Shown piece by piece: positions 8,247 to 17,576 of a DNA stretch of 64,000 bases (positions are counted from its first letter, which is position 1; the number at the start of each line of letters is the position of its first letter). A program made the position numbers and the translations under genes. Under the pieces are notes generated by a model. It ran no database searches, was not told the origin of the DNA, and saw only the letters and a program-made list of their open reading frames with translations. The stretch is from G963666895 sp963666895 (GTDB lineage Bacteria; Desulfobacterota; Desulfovibrionia; Desulfovibrionales; Desulfovibrionaceae). The DNA lies in assembly GCA_963666895.2 (NCBI GenBank), contig CAXXNS010000001.1, positions 62,001-126,000 on the forward strand, written 5' to 3'.

Positions 8247-10852
8247 CCATGCTGACCATGCTCAACAGACTGGCCGTCCTGCTGAAGCTCAAGCAGCCCG
8301 AACCGGACGAGGCCGACCGCCGCGCCCTGGTGGCCGACTTCCGCCAGCGCTGCGCCCTGTTCCGCCAGCTCATCTCCTCCAACAACCAGGCCCTGGAGGT
8401 CATGTCCGAGATGGAGGAGTTGCTTCAGGGCGAGAGCTCCTTCGACCTGCCCCGGGTCCGGGCCCTGTGCGCCCAGGTCACGGCCAACGTGTACAAGATG
8501 GTCCGCTGCCTCAACGCCATGACCGGTGAGCGCTACGCCGCGCTCTACCCCCGTTTGCGCGCCATCCAGGAGCAGATGCGGCAGCACGTGGAAACCAGCC
8601 GGGAGCCGGTGCGCGGCCCCCTGGTAGCCTCCCTGGCCGAGGTCCGGGCCGGTGACTTCGGCGAGGTGGGCCCCAAGATGGCCAACCTGGGCGAGTTGGC
8701 CGGCATGGGCCTGCCCGTGCCCGACGGCTTCGTGGTCACGGCCAGCGGATTCCGACATTTCTTTGAGCAGGCCGGCCTCAACGCGGAGATCGAGGGCATG
8801 ATCCGCGACAGCCGGACCGAGGAACTGGCCCAGCTGGAAGCCCTGTCCGAGGCCATCCAGGAACGCATCGTGGCCGCCAAGCTGCCCCGGGACCTGGAAC
8901 AGTCCATCACCGAGCAGTGCCATGCCCTGTCGGCCCGCCACGGCCAAACCCTCCGCCTGGCCGTGCGCTCCTCGGCCCTGGGCGAGGACCTGCCCGACGC
9001 CTCCTTCGCCGGACAGTACCGCACCGAATTGGGCGTGCTGCCCGAGCACGTCAGCCAGGTCTACAAAGAGATCGTGGCCGGGAAGTACGGGGTCACGGCC
9101 ATGACCTACCGTTGGAACCGGGGCATCCCGGACGAGGGCATGGCCCTGTGCGTGGGCTGCCTGGCCATGGTCGACGCCCGGGCCGGGGGCGTGGCCTATT
9201 CCCTGGACCCGCTGGACCCCTGCCACGACACCCTGACCATTTACGCCGCCCTGGGCCTTCCGGCCACGGTGGTGGAAGGCAGCGTGGACTCGGACTGTTA
9301 CCGCGTCTCGCGGCGCGAGCCCCTGGAGGCGACGGAGAGCCGCGTCCCGGTCAAGACGGCCCGGGCCGTGCTGGACCCGACCGAGGGCATCCGCATGGTC
9401 CCGGTGGACCCGATACAGGGGGAACTTCCGGCCCTGAACGAGTCCCTGCAAAAGGAACTGGCCGGACAGGTGCTGGCCATCGAGGAACGCTTCGGACGGC
9501 CCCAGGACGTGGAATGGGCCCTGGACGACCTGGACCGGCTGGTCTTTCTCCAGTCCCGGCCGCTCTCGGGCCACGCCGCCTGCCTGCCCGAGGAGGAGGA
9601 CGGGGACATCCCCGCCCCGCTCTTGTCCGGCGGGGTTCCGGCCTCGCCCGGAGCCACCTGCGGCCCGTGCTTCGTGGTGCGCAAGAACTCGGACGCCTTC
9701 AACTTTCCCAAGGGCTCGGTGCTGGTGACGGCCCAGGCCCTGCCCCGCTGGGCCCCGCTGCTGTCCAAGGCCGTGGCCGTGGTCACCGAGACCGGCAGCG
9801 CGGCCGGGCACCTGGCCAACGTGGCCCGCGAGTTCGGGGTTCCGGCTGTGTTCGGCCTGGCCGACGCCATCAATATTCTGGAAGGGTCCGGGCCGGTGAC
9901 CGTGGACGGACTCCGGGGCCGCGTCCTGCCGGGGTGCGTGGACGAGGTTCTGGACCGCCAGCACCAGGGCCGCCCCAACCTCATGATGGGCAGCCCCGTG
10001 CACACGGCCCTGACCGGGGTCACCGGGCACATCGTGCCCCTGACCCTGCTGGACCCCGAGGACCCGGGGTTCGCGCCCGAATTCTGCGACACCCTGCACG
10101 ACATCACCCGCTTCTGCCACGAGAAGTCCGTGGGCGAGATCTTCGCGGCGGACCACCAGTCCATGCGCGGCCGCCTGTCCAAGCAGCTGCGCTACAAGGG
10201 CGCGGCCCTCAAGTACTGGGTCATCGACCTGGGCGGCGGGTTCGCCGAGCCGCCCCCGGGCAAGTACGTGGACTTCGAGAACATCACCTCCCCGCCCTTC
10301 CACATCCTGTGGGAGGGCATGACGGCCAGGGAATGGAGCGGCCCGCCCGCCCTGGACGCCAAGGGCTTCGCCGCGGTCATCGGCCAGGCGGCGGCCAACC
10401 CGTCCCTGGAGCCGTCCCTGGCCTCGGGCTTCGAGATCCGCAACTACTTCATGATCACGGACACCTTCCTGTCCCTGCAATCCCGGTTCGGGTTCCACTT
10501 CTGCACCGTGGAGGCCCTCATGGGCCCGCTGGACGAGGAGAACTATGTCAGCTTCCGGTTCAAGGGCGGAGCCGCGGACATGGAACGCCGCGTGCTCCGG
10601 GCGCGGCTGGTGTCCGAGCTGCTGGAGGAGCAGGGCTTCCGGGTGGAGCTCAAGCAAGACGCCCTGCTGGCCCGGGCCGAGGCCCTGCCGCCCGAAGACA
10701 TCGCCGTACGGATCAAGGTCCTGGGCTACGTCATGGTCCACACCCGGCAGCTGGACATGATTATGAAGAACCCGAGCGCAGTGGCGGCGCACGCCAGACG
10801 ACTGCGCCACGACCTGACCGAGCTGGCCTTTGCGGAAGAGGAAATCCGATAA
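8243..10852 (+). CDS. PEP-synthase-like protein with an unrecognised C-terminal domain
   Basis: 869 residues. An N-terminal helical region (~1-125) precedes a PEP/pyruvate-binding ATP-grasp-like domain (PKMANLGELAGMGLPVPDGF to QDVEWALDDLDRLVFLQSRPL) and a phosphohistidine domain whose His sits in TETGSAAGHLANVAREFGVP. After that, PEP synthases carry a TIM barrel; here about 300 residues (from FCDTLHDITRFCHEK to the end) do not show the barrel motifs I know. It may therefore catalyse phosphotransfer to another acceptor or act as a signalling protein. Last gene of the sigma-54 operon, translationally coupled to the receiver at 7860. Confidence 0.85.
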   Translation: MTMLTMLNRLAVLLKLKQPEPDEADRRALVADFRQRCALFRQLISSNNQALEVMSEMEELLQGESSFDLPRVRALCAQVTANVYKMVRCLNAMTGERYAALYPRLRAIQEQMRQHVETSREPVRGPLVASLAEVRAGDFGEVGPKMANLGELAGMGLPVPDGFVVTASGFRHFFEQAGLNAEIEGMIRDSRTEELAQLEALSEAIQERIVAAKLPRDLEQSITEQCHALSARHGQTLRLAVRSSALGEDLPDASFAGQYRTELGVLPEHVSQVYKEIVAGKYGVTAMTYRWNRGIPDEGMALCVGCLAMVDARAGGVAYSLDPLDPCHDTLTIYAALGLPATVVEGSVDSDCYRVSRREPLEATESRVPVKTARAVLDPTEGIRMVPVDPIQGELPALNESLQKELAGQVLAIEERFGRPQDVEWALDDLDRLVFLQSRPLSGHAACLPEEEDGDIPAPLLSGGVPASPGATCGPCFVVRKNSDAFNFPKGSVLVTAQALPRWAPLLSKAVAVVTETGSAAGHLANVAREFGVPAVFGLADAINILEGSGPVTVDGLRGRVLPGCVDEVLDRQHQGRPNLMMGSPVHTALTGVTGHIVPLTLLDPEDPGFAPEFCDTLHDITRFCHEKSVGEIFAADHQSMRGRLSKQLRYKGAALKYWVIDLGGGFAEPPPGKYVDFENITSPPFHILWEGMTAREWSGPPALDAKGFAAVIGQAAANPSLEPSLASGFEIRNYFMITDTFLSLQSRFGFHFCTVEALMGPLDEENYVSFRFKGGAADMERRVLRARLVSELLEEQGFRVELKQDALLARAEALPPEDIAVRIKVLGYVMVHTRQLDMIMKNPSAVAAHARRLRHDLTELAFAEEEIR

Positions 10853-10860
10853 CCGCTTGC

Positions 10861-10889
10861 TTGACAAATCGGGCCCTTGGCCGCAGATA
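10861..10889 (+). promoter_or_regulatory. Sigma-70-type promoter of the metE leader
   Basis: TTGACA at 10861-10866 is a perfect -35 element; 17 nt later CAGATA (10884-10889) is a fair -10. Transcription would begin near 10896, just where the riboswitch aptamer begins. Confidence 0.6.
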
Positions 10890-10890
10890 C

Positions 10891-11065
10891 TTGGTATTCG
10901 GTTTCTCGAGAAACGGAAGACGGTGAGAATCCGTCGCAGACGCGCTGCTGTGTTCGGGCCGCGCCGGGGACCACTGGACGTCGGATACGTCCGGGAAGGA
11001 TATCCCCACCAGCCGGGCCAACCGCCCACCCGTAAGCCAGAAGACGCCTCGAGAAAACCCCGCTG
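10891..11065 (+). promoter_or_regulatory. Cobalamin (B12) riboswitch
   Basis: The segment contains the conserved blocks of the cobalamin aptamer in order: GAAACGGAAG...GGTGAGAATCCG, CGCTGCTGTG, CCACTGGACG, GGGAAGG and AAGCCAGAAGACGCC (the B12-box region). The P1 stem can be drawn between GGTTTCTCGAG (10900-10910) and CTCGAGAAAACC (11050-11061). It lies directly upstream of metE, a classic target: B12 binding shuts off the B12-independent enzyme when the B12-dependent route is available. Confidence 0.9.
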
Positions 11066-11140
11066 CAAGCCTCGCGATCCGGGCTGGTGCGATGGTTCCC
11101 CATGCTGCCGTGCGCCGGCGGCGGGTCCCTCATGTGCTTG

Positions 11141-11169
11141 GCCCATTCTCCCCGGGGAATGGGCTTTTT
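11141..11169 (+). terminator. Riboswitch expression-platform terminator
   Basis: GCCCATTC and GAATGGGC form a stem around TCCCCGGG, followed by TTTTT. It lies between the cobalamin aptamer and metE, as expected for transcription termination when B12 is bound. Confidence 0.8.
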
Positions 11170-11248
11170 CGCGCTCTTCGCTCCTTCATGCCCGCATCCT
11201 GCTTGCCGCCACACAGCTACCGCTCGGCAACGAGCGCAAGGAGGATTC

Positions 11249-13517
11249 ATGCTGACGCACACCTTGGGTTTTTCCCGCATGGGAAAACAACGGGAACTGA
11301 AAAAGGCCCTGGAGGCTCTTTGGAGGGGCGAAACCGACGCGCGCTCCCTGGAGGCCACGGCCGAAGAACTGCGCCTGCGCCATTGGCGGCTCCAGGCCGG
11401 GGCGGGCATCGACCTGGTGCCGGCCGGGGGACTTCTCCCTGTACGACCACATGCTGGACATGTCCGTGCTCCTGGGCGCGGCGCCGGAACGCTTCGGCGG
11501 CTCCGGAGAAGCCCGGAATCCGGCCACCTACTTCCTCATGGCCCGGGGCGGACAAAAGAACGGCGCGGGCGTGGCCCCGCTGGAGATGTCCAAGTGGTTC
11601 GACACCAACTACCACTACCTGGTGCCCGAGTTCTCACCGGGCATGTCCTTTTCCCCGGGCGCGGTCCAACTGCCCCCGGAAACCGACGGACTGCGCTTCA
11701 AGGCCGTGCTGCCCGGACCGCTGACCTATCTGTTCCTGGGCAAGTCCGTGGACCCGGGCTTCGACCGCTTCGACCTGCTGGACGGGCTGATCAAGGCCTA
11801 CCAGGAGATTCTCGGCCAATACGCCAAATCCTTCGAGTGGATCCAGGTGGACGAGCCGGTCCTGGCCCTGGACCTGCCCGAGCAACTCAAGGACGCGTTC
11901 GGCAAGGCCTACCGGGCCCTGGCCGAGGCGGCCTCCCCGGCCAAGGTCATGGTGGCCACCTACTTCGGCTCCGTGGCCCACAACCTGTCGGAGATCGCGG
12001 ACGCCGCCCCGGCCGGGCTGCACCTGGACCTGGTCCGCGCCCCCGGGCAGCTGGATCCGGCCCTGGCCGCCCTGCCCGAATCCACGGTCCTGTCCCTGGG
12101 CGTGGTGGACGGCCGCAACGTCTGGCGCGTGGACGCCCGCAAGGCCCTGTCCCTGGTGCAACGGGCCATGGCCGCCCGGGGCAAGGCGGGCGTCATGCTG
12201 GCCCCGTCCTGCTCCCTGCTCCACGTGCCTGTGAGCATGGAGGACGAGACCGACCTGCCCAGGGCGGTCCGCGACTGGATGGCCTTCGGCCTGGAAAAGT
12301 GCCGCGAGGTGCGCATGCTGGCCGACGCGGCCGAGGGCAAGGACGTCTCGGAATGGCTCGAGGAAAACAACGTCGCCTGGACGGCCAGGCGGCGGTCTCC
12401 GGACCTGCATCGCCGGGCCGTGCGGCAGCGGGCCGAGCAGGTCACCGAGGACATGCTCGCCCGGCCCATGCCGTTCGCCCAGCGCGTCGCCATCCAGAAG
12501 GAGCGGCTGGGCCTGCCCCTGCTGCCCACCACCACCATCGGCTCCTTCCCCCAGACCAAGGAGATCCGGGCCGCCCGGCGGGACCGCAAACGTGGGCTCC
12601 TGGACGGAGAGGCCTACACCCGGGTCATGCGGCAGTGCATCCGGGACGTGGTCCTGCGCCAGGAGGAGATGGGCCTGGACGTGCTGGTGCACGGCGAGCC
12701 GGAACGCAACGACATGGTGGAGTACTTCGGCGAGCAGTTGGAAGGCTTCTGCTTCACCAAGAACGGCTGGGTGCAGAGCTACGGGTCGCGCTGCGTCAAG
12801 CCGCCCGTGATCTACGGCGACGTGTCGCGGCCCAGGCCCATGACCGTGGCCTGGAGCAAGTACGCCCGGTCCCTGACCGCCAGGCCCATGAAGGGCATGC
12901 TCACCGGACCGGTGACCATCCTTTGCTGGAGCTTCGTGCGCGACGACCAGCCCCGGAGCGAGACCTGCAGGCAGATCGCCCTGGCCATCCGCGACGAGGT
13001 GGAAGACCTGGAGACGGCCGGGCTGGACGTCATCCAGGTGGACGAGCCCGCCCTGCGCGAGGGCGCGCCCTTACGGCGCGAAGACTGGGACGAGTACTTC
13101 CGCTGGGCCGTGGACAGCTTCCGTCTGGCCGCCAACGGGGCCAAGGCCGGGACCCAGCTGCACACCCACATGTGCTACAGCGAGTTCAACGACATCGTGC
13201 CCTGGATCGCGGCCATGGACGCCGACGTCATCAGCATCGAGGCCAGCCGCAGCCGCATGGAGCTGCTGGACGTGTTCCAGCGCTTCGACTACCCCAACGA
13301 GATCGGGCCGGGCGTGTACGACATCCACAGCCCGCGCGTGCCGAGCGTTGAGGAGATGAGCGACCTGCTGCGGAGGGCCGCCGCGGTCATCCCGGTGGAG
13401 CGGCTGTGGGTCAATCCCGACTGCGGGCTCAAGACCCGGGGCTGGGAGGAGGCCACGGCCTCGCTCAAGAACATGGTCCAGGCCGCCAAACTGGTCCGGG
13501 CCGGACTGACCACCTGA
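11249..13517 (+). CDS. metE: Cobalamin-independent methionine synthase, frameshifted as read
   Basis: Transfers a methyl group from 5-methyltetrahydropteroyltri-glutamate to homocysteine. The ATG has AAGGAGG 5 nt upstream. The N-terminal repeat begins LTHTLGFSRMGKQRELKKAL; the C-terminal catalytic half keeps the zinc ligands: HTHMC (His and Cys), the Glu in SIEASRSRMEL and the Cys in VNPDCGLKTR. Near 11425-11430 a run GGGGG shifts the frame by +1 (DLVPAG-DFSLYDHM is restored if one G is removed); the length is 3n+1. The rest is intact over almost 700 codons with normal codon use, so a sequencing error is more likely than decay. Preceded by a B12 riboswitch. Confidence 0.93.
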
Positions 13518-13523
13518 ACCAAG

Positions 13524-13565
13524 GCCCCTTCCCCGGACCGAAAAAGCCGGGGAAGGGGCTTCCTT
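13524..13565 (+). terminator. Rho-independent terminator after metE
   Basis: A 13-bp stem GCCCCTTCCCCGG / CCGGGGAAGGGGC with an A-rich loop is followed by TTCCTTCTT. It separates metE from the rhodanese gene. Confidence 0.8.
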
Positions 13566-13581
13566 CTTGACGCGCGTCAAG
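13566..13581 (+). promoter_or_regulatory. FNR-type operator palindrome upstream of the rhodanese gene
   Basis: CTTGACGCGCGTCAAG is a perfect 16-bp palindrome centred 80 bp before the rhodanese start. The same motif, differing only in the two central bases of each half-spacer, lies at 18579-18594. With its centre at -41.5 the transcript would start near 13615, with a CATCCT -10 at 13603-13608. See the findings for the proposed regulator. Confidence 0.6.
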
Positions 13582-13653
13582 GCGCGCCTCCCGTTTCCGT
13601 GGCATCCTGGCTCCGGCGGACCTGTTTCCGCCGCCCCAAGCAAGGAGGCCGAA

Positions 13654-14097
13654 ATGCCCCTGCCGGACGCCCGCCTCAAAACCCGCATCCAGAACCGAAT
13701 CCGGGCCCAGGCCGCCCGGGCCGGGTACCAGATCATGGACACCGCGGGGCTGGACGCGATCCTGCGGGACGTGGCCCGCGCCCTGGTGGTCGGGACCATG
13801 AGCCCCGAAGCCTTCGCCAAGGACCACATCCCGGGCTCGGTCAACTTCAGCCTGGAAAACTCCCTGCTCTCCCGCCTGCTCAAGAAAAGGGCCTTCCGCA
13901 GATTCCTGGGCCCGGACAAGGACCGGCCCCTGGTCTTCTATTCCCTTGATCCGGCCTACGCCGACTGCCACTCGGCCGCCCTGCTGGCCGTGCGCCTGGG
14001 CTACCAAAAGGTGTACCGCTACCCCGACGGCATCGTGGGCTGGATGCGCTCCGGCCGGGCCGCCGCCGGGACCATGCACGACGAAATCCAGCCGTAA
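13654..14097 (+). CDS. Rhodanese-like protein
   Basis: 147 residues; the ATG has AAGGAGG 5 nt upstream. The fold is recognisable from VVGTMSPEAFAKDHIPGSVNF and the C-terminal GYQKVYRYPDGIVGWMRSG, where rhodaneses have their last strand and helix. The active-site loop is unusual: after strand LVFY a Ser stands where the catalytic Cys is normally found, and a Cys occurs eight residues later (YADCHSA). It may be a sulfur carrier with a shifted Cys or a non-catalytic member. The shared operator with the cytochrome operon suggests a role in sulfur-oxyanion metabolism. Confidence 0.8.
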   Translation: MPLPDARLKTRIQNRIRAQAARAGYQIMDTAGLDAILRDVARALVVGTMSPEAFAKDHIPGSVNFSLENSLLSRLLKKRAFRRFLGPDKDRPLVFYSLDPAYADCHSAALLAVRLGYQKVYRYPDGIVGWMRSGRAAAGTMHDEIQP

Positions 14098-14103
14098 AAA
14101 AGA

Positions 14104-14132
14104 CCGGGGCGGCCCCCAATGGGCCGCCCCGG
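14104..14132 (-). terminator. Terminator between rhodanese and cytochrome operon
   Basis: A 12-bp stem CCGGGGCGGCCC / GGGCCGCCCCGG. On the minus strand it is followed by GGTCTTTTTT, so it mainly ends the leftward cytochrome operon. Confidence 0.75.
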
Positions 14133-14151
14133 AACGAGGAGGGATGGAGAG

Positions 14152-16410
14152 CTACTCCTTCCGGGCGTCGGGTTGCGTCTGCCCCAGAGGGAGCTTGGTG
14201 AAGCGGCCGCCGTACAGGATGGGGTCGCCCTTGTATCCCAATGCCTTGAAGTTGATGTAGTCGGTGGAGTCCACCAGATCGGCCACGTCGCGCCCCTGGG
14301 AGACCATGAAGCTGAAGTCCGTGCCCTTGTGGGCCAGCTCCTTGAAGTCCACCTTGCGGTTGTCCTGGTGGCAGCGGTCGCAGGTCTTCTCGCCCTTGAG
14401 GCTCTCGTGGCACTGCACGCAGGACAGGGCCATCTCCTTGGGCACCACCTCGTGGTGGATGCCCCAATACATGTTGGTGCGCACCCACATGTACTGGCCG
14501 CTGTACTCCAGCCCGGCCGCCTTCATGCCGTCCACGAACGCCTTCTGCCAGTCCAGGTTCTTCCAGTACGCGGTCGGATCCTCCTTGGACGTGGGGAACA
14601 GGTGCGGCGCCAGCAGGTAGCGGTTCTTGGCGTCCGCGGGCTGGATACCGTCCATAATCTTGAAGGGATAGATCTTGGACGTCGGATCCTTGATGGAGCC
14701 CACCGGAGCGGTGATGTTGGTGGCGACCATGGACTGCTTGTATTCCTTGCCCGGGTTCTCGCCGGGAGCGAATCCAACGGCCTCGGGATCGATGGGATCG
14801 CCCAGGAGCGACCGCTCCATATAGCCGTCGTACCAGGCGTACACGGGCTTGTTGGACTCCTTCCACTCGAACTCGCCCTTCATCCAGTTGTAGTCGGGCA
14901 TGCCGTACTTGTCCTTGGCCGGCTCGCGCGACTTGTCACCGGCCGTGGACCAGTCCCACCAGGTCTTGGTGGCGTTGCACTTGGAGAAGACCGGGGAGTG
15001 GCAGGTGTTGCAGGCCACGGTGTCGCAATGCTTGTTCAGGTGGTGGTCCAGCATGCTGTTGCCGTAGTGCGGCTGGTCCGTATGGCAATCCTCGCAGGAG
15101 CGCGATCCCTCGGCCACGGGCAGCGAGGTGGAGCGTCCCTTGATCTTGTGGTTCACGGTCTCGTGGCAGTCGGTGCAGGCGAAGTTGTAGCCGCCCATGT
15201 GCACGTCGCAGTTGCGGTTGGGGTAGCGGAGCACGGAGCTCATGTCCGCGTGCTTGACCGCGTCCCCGCCGCCGCCCGCGAAGTGGCAGTTGCCGCAGGT
15301 GTTCCGGCTGGTCTTGCCCACGCGCTCGGCCACGTACTTGAGATCCACCTCGGGCGCGGGCATGCCCGCCTTGGGCGGCGCCTTGACGTAGGAGTCCGTG
15401 GTGTCGTGGCAGACCAGGCAGTCCACCCGGCCGGTGTCCGAGAAGTCGAAGGTCTCGTCCTTCCACCCGTACCCGGCGTGGCAGGAGGTGCACCGGGGCC
15501 AGTTGGACGGCAGGGAGATGCAGAAGTTGTTGATGGTGTCAGTGGCCTTGCCGCTCATGACCTTCTTCTGGCGGTCCACGGTGTAGGGCGACGGGCCCTT
15601 CCACAGCCAGTGGGCGCTCTTGATCATGTCCTCGCCCGCCTTTTCGTGGCAGCGCAGGCACTCGGCCGTCACTTCCAGGGCGGTCGGGTTCTCGGGCAGC
15701 TTCACCAGGTCCTTGTGGTCGGGCACGTTCTTTTCGTGGCAGCCCACGCAGCTCACCGGGCCCTTGTTCATCTTCACGTGGCAGTCCATGCACTGCTGGT
15801 GGTAGGCCGCCTTGAGGCCCAGGCGCTCAGGATGCTCGGGATCGAAGGATTCCTGGTGGCAGGCGCGGCAGGCCACGGTCTCGGAAAGCCGGTCCCCTTC
15901 GCCCATGCCGCCCGCGTCCGCGCCCTTGGGGCTGACGTGGTGGCAAAGCGCGCAGTTGCCGTCCAGCCGGGCGGCGTGCTTGGCGTGCATGAAGCGCACC
16001 CGCCCGTACAGATCCTCAAAGGTGTTCACCAGGGGGCTCTCCAGAAGGATGCAGGAATACTTGATGTCCTGCACGCCCAGGCCCAGGTCCTTGAAGCGCA
16101 GCTGCCTGAGCTTGGGATCCTCCTGGCTGACCTCGGCCACGAACTCCTTGGGTTCCACGGCCCGCTTCTTGGCCTCCACGCAGTCCTTGGGCTGCCAGCC
16201 CTCCGGGGGCGGGTTGCGCGGATCGCGGACCTTTTCCACGGGCTTTTCCGCCTGGGACTTGTCTGTCGGGGCCGGGGTCTCGGCGGCCAGGCTCGACCCA
16301 CCGGTCAAACCGGGGACCAGGCCGGGAATCAGGAAGGCGGCGGCCAGGATCACGGCCAAAGCCGCGACCGCCGGGATCCACGCCGCATGCTTGCGTCCGT
16401 CGGGTCTCAT
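14152..16410 (-). CDS. 13-haem cytochrome c: c3-like N-terminus joined to an octahaem tetrathionate reductase-like region
   Basis: 752 residues with an N-terminal membrane anchor or signal (AAWIPAVAALAVILAAAFLIPG). Thirteen CXXCH haem sites are visible. The first four (CALCH, CRACH, CMDCH, CVGCH) have the short spacing of cytochrome c3; from CLRCH onward the sequence resembles the Shewanella octahaem tetrathionate reductase (OTR) family, including CTSCHAGYGWKDETFDF, CGNCHFAGGGGDAVKH and the stretch around CTDCHETVNHKIKGRS. Nine sites fall in that part, so the exact boundary is uncertain. OTR reduces tetrathionate, nitrite and hydroxylamine in vitro. Its ATG overlaps the stop of the NrfD-like gene (ATGA). 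Probably periplasmic and fed from the quinone pool by its two partners. Confidence 0.88.
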   Translation of the reverse strand: MRPDGRKHAAWIPAVAALAVILAAAFLIPGLVPGLTGGSSLAAETPAPTDKSQAEKPVEKVRDPRNPPPEGWQPKDCVEAKKRAVEPKEFVAEVSQEDPKLRQLRFKDLGLGVQDIKYSCILLESPLVNTFEDLYGRVRFMHAKHAARLDGNCALCHHVSPKGADAGGMGEGDRLSETVACRACHQESFDPEHPERLGLKAAYHQQCMDCHVKMNKGPVSCVGCHEKNVPDHKDLVKLPENPTALEVTAECLRCHEKAGEDMIKSAHWLWKGPSPYTVDRQKKVMSGKATDTINNFCISLPSNWPRCTSCHAGYGWKDETFDFSDTGRVDCLVCHDTTDSYVKAPPKAGMPAPEVDLKYVAERVGKTSRNTCGNCHFAGGGGDAVKHADMSSVLRYPNRNCDVHMGGYNFACTDCHETVNHKIKGRSTSLPVAEGSRSCEDCHTDQPHYGNSMLDHHLNKHCDTVACNTCHSPVFSKCNATKTWWDWSTAGDKSREPAKDKYGMPDYNWMKGEFEWKESNKPVYAWYDGYMERSLLGDPIDPEAVGFAPGENPGKEYKQSMVATNITAPVGSIKDPTSKIYPFKIMDGIQPADAKNRYLLAPHLFPTSKEDPTAYWKNLDWQKAFVDGMKAAGLEYSGQYMWVRTNMYWGIHHEVVPKEMALSCVQCHESLKGEKTCDRCHQDNRKVDFKELAHKGTDFSFMVSQGRDVADLVDSTDYINFKALGYKGDPILYGGRFTKLPLGQTQPDARKE

Positions 16411-17573
16411 TGCGCCACCTCCTCATTCTTGCGGGCCGAGAGCACCGGGGTCCAGGTGACGAACAACCGGTACAGGAACATGATGGTGGCCACCGCGCCC
16501 ACGGTGACGAGTATCTCGCCGATGGCCGGATAGTACGGGGCCGTTGCCGTCTTGGGGCTGAAGCCCGTGACAAAGACGTTGAATCGGTTGAGCAGCACCC
16601 CGCCCACGATGAGCAGGGCGGCCACGAAGAGCCCGCGCCGGGAGCGCCGCACCCCGGGGAACAAAAGCAGCACCCAGGGCAGGACCACCCCCAGGCCGAC
16701 CTCGGCCAGGAAGCTGTTGGCCTGGGCCGAGCCGTCAAAAGCCATGCCCAGCACGCCCCGGGACAGGAGATCGACGAGCTTGATGACCAGGTAGATGCCC
16801 AGGGTGACGATGGTGAACCGGGACAGGGGGGTGAGCACGCCCATCTCCCCGTCCAGGCGCAGGGAGCTGGTGGCCAGGTTGGTCTCCACGATGACCATGG
16901 GGTAGCCCACCGCAAAGGCCGATGTCAGGAACAACAGCGGCAGAAGCTGGGTGTACCACAGGGGGTGGAGCTTGGTGGGGGCGATGACCAGGAGCGTGCC
17001 CAGGCTGGACTGGTGCATGCACGAGAGTACCACGCCCAGGATGATGAACACCCACATGAAGGCCGACAGCTTTTTGTTCAGCCAGCCCAGGATACGGATG
17101 CGGTTGCCGAACTTCTCGGCCACGATGGGGATCATCTCGATCCACAGCACGGTGAGGTAGGTCATGACGCACATGGCCACCTCGAACAGGGCCGAATTGT
17201 AGTTGTGGAAGAACATGGGCTTCCAGATGGCCCAGGAACGGCCGATGTCGATGGTCACGCCGATGGCCACGAAGGTGTAGCCCAGGGCGGCCGTGAGCAG
17301 GGCCGGACGGGTCACGGCCTCGTACTTGTGGCGGCCGAAAATGTGGGCCAGGGCGGCGGTGGTGAACCCGCCCGCGGCCAGGGCCACGCCCGAGGCCACG
17401 TCCACCCCGATCCACATCCCCCAGGGGGTGGCGTTGGTCAGGTTGGTGGCGTAGCCCAGCCCGCCTATGTAGCGGGAGAGGAGAGCCACGGCCCCGGCGA
17501 TCATGAATACGAGCATGACCACGACGCCCGGGGACCAGAACTTGCGGTCGATGGGTCTTGGCTGGTGCGACAT
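16407..17573 (-). CDS. NrfD/HybB-type integral membrane quinone oxidoreductase subunit
   Basis: 388 residues with about ten TM helices, of the NrfD/PsrC/HybB type (GYATNLTNATPWGMWIGVDVASGVALAAGG; SCMHQSSLGTLLVIAP). These subunits exchange electrons between menaquinol and a ferredoxin-like partner without cofactors of their own. The gene lies 3 bp after the ferredoxin-like gene and overlaps the cytochrome gene by 4 bp, so the three are made together as a membrane complex comparable in parts to Hmc or Qrc of sulfate reducers. Confidence 0.9.
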   Translation of the reverse strand: MSHQPRPIDRKFWSPGVVVMLVFMIAGAVALLSRYIGGLGYATNLTNATPWGMWIGVDVASGVALAAGGFTTAALAHIFGRHKYEAVTRPALLTAALGYTFVAIGVTIDIGRSWAIWKPMFFHNYNSALFEVAMCVMTYLTVLWIEMIPIVAEKFGNRIRILGWLNKKLSAFMWVFIILGVVLSCMHQSSLGTLLVIAPTKLHPLWYTQLLPLLFLTSAFAVGYPMVIVETNLATSSLRLDGEMGVLTPLSRFTIVTLGIYLVIKLVDLLSRGVLGMAFDGSAQANSFLAEVGLGVVLPWVLLLFPGVRRSRRGLFVAALLIVGGVLLNRFNVFVTGFSPKTATAPYYPAIGEILVTVGAVATIMFLYRLFVTWTPVLSARKNEEVAQ

Positions 17574-17576
17574 GGC

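Noticed and set aside
8162..11146. Leftward open frame of 994 codons over the second PEP-synthase-like gene and metE leader
   Set aside because: Antisense to well-supported genes and a riboswitch, with low-complexity composition.
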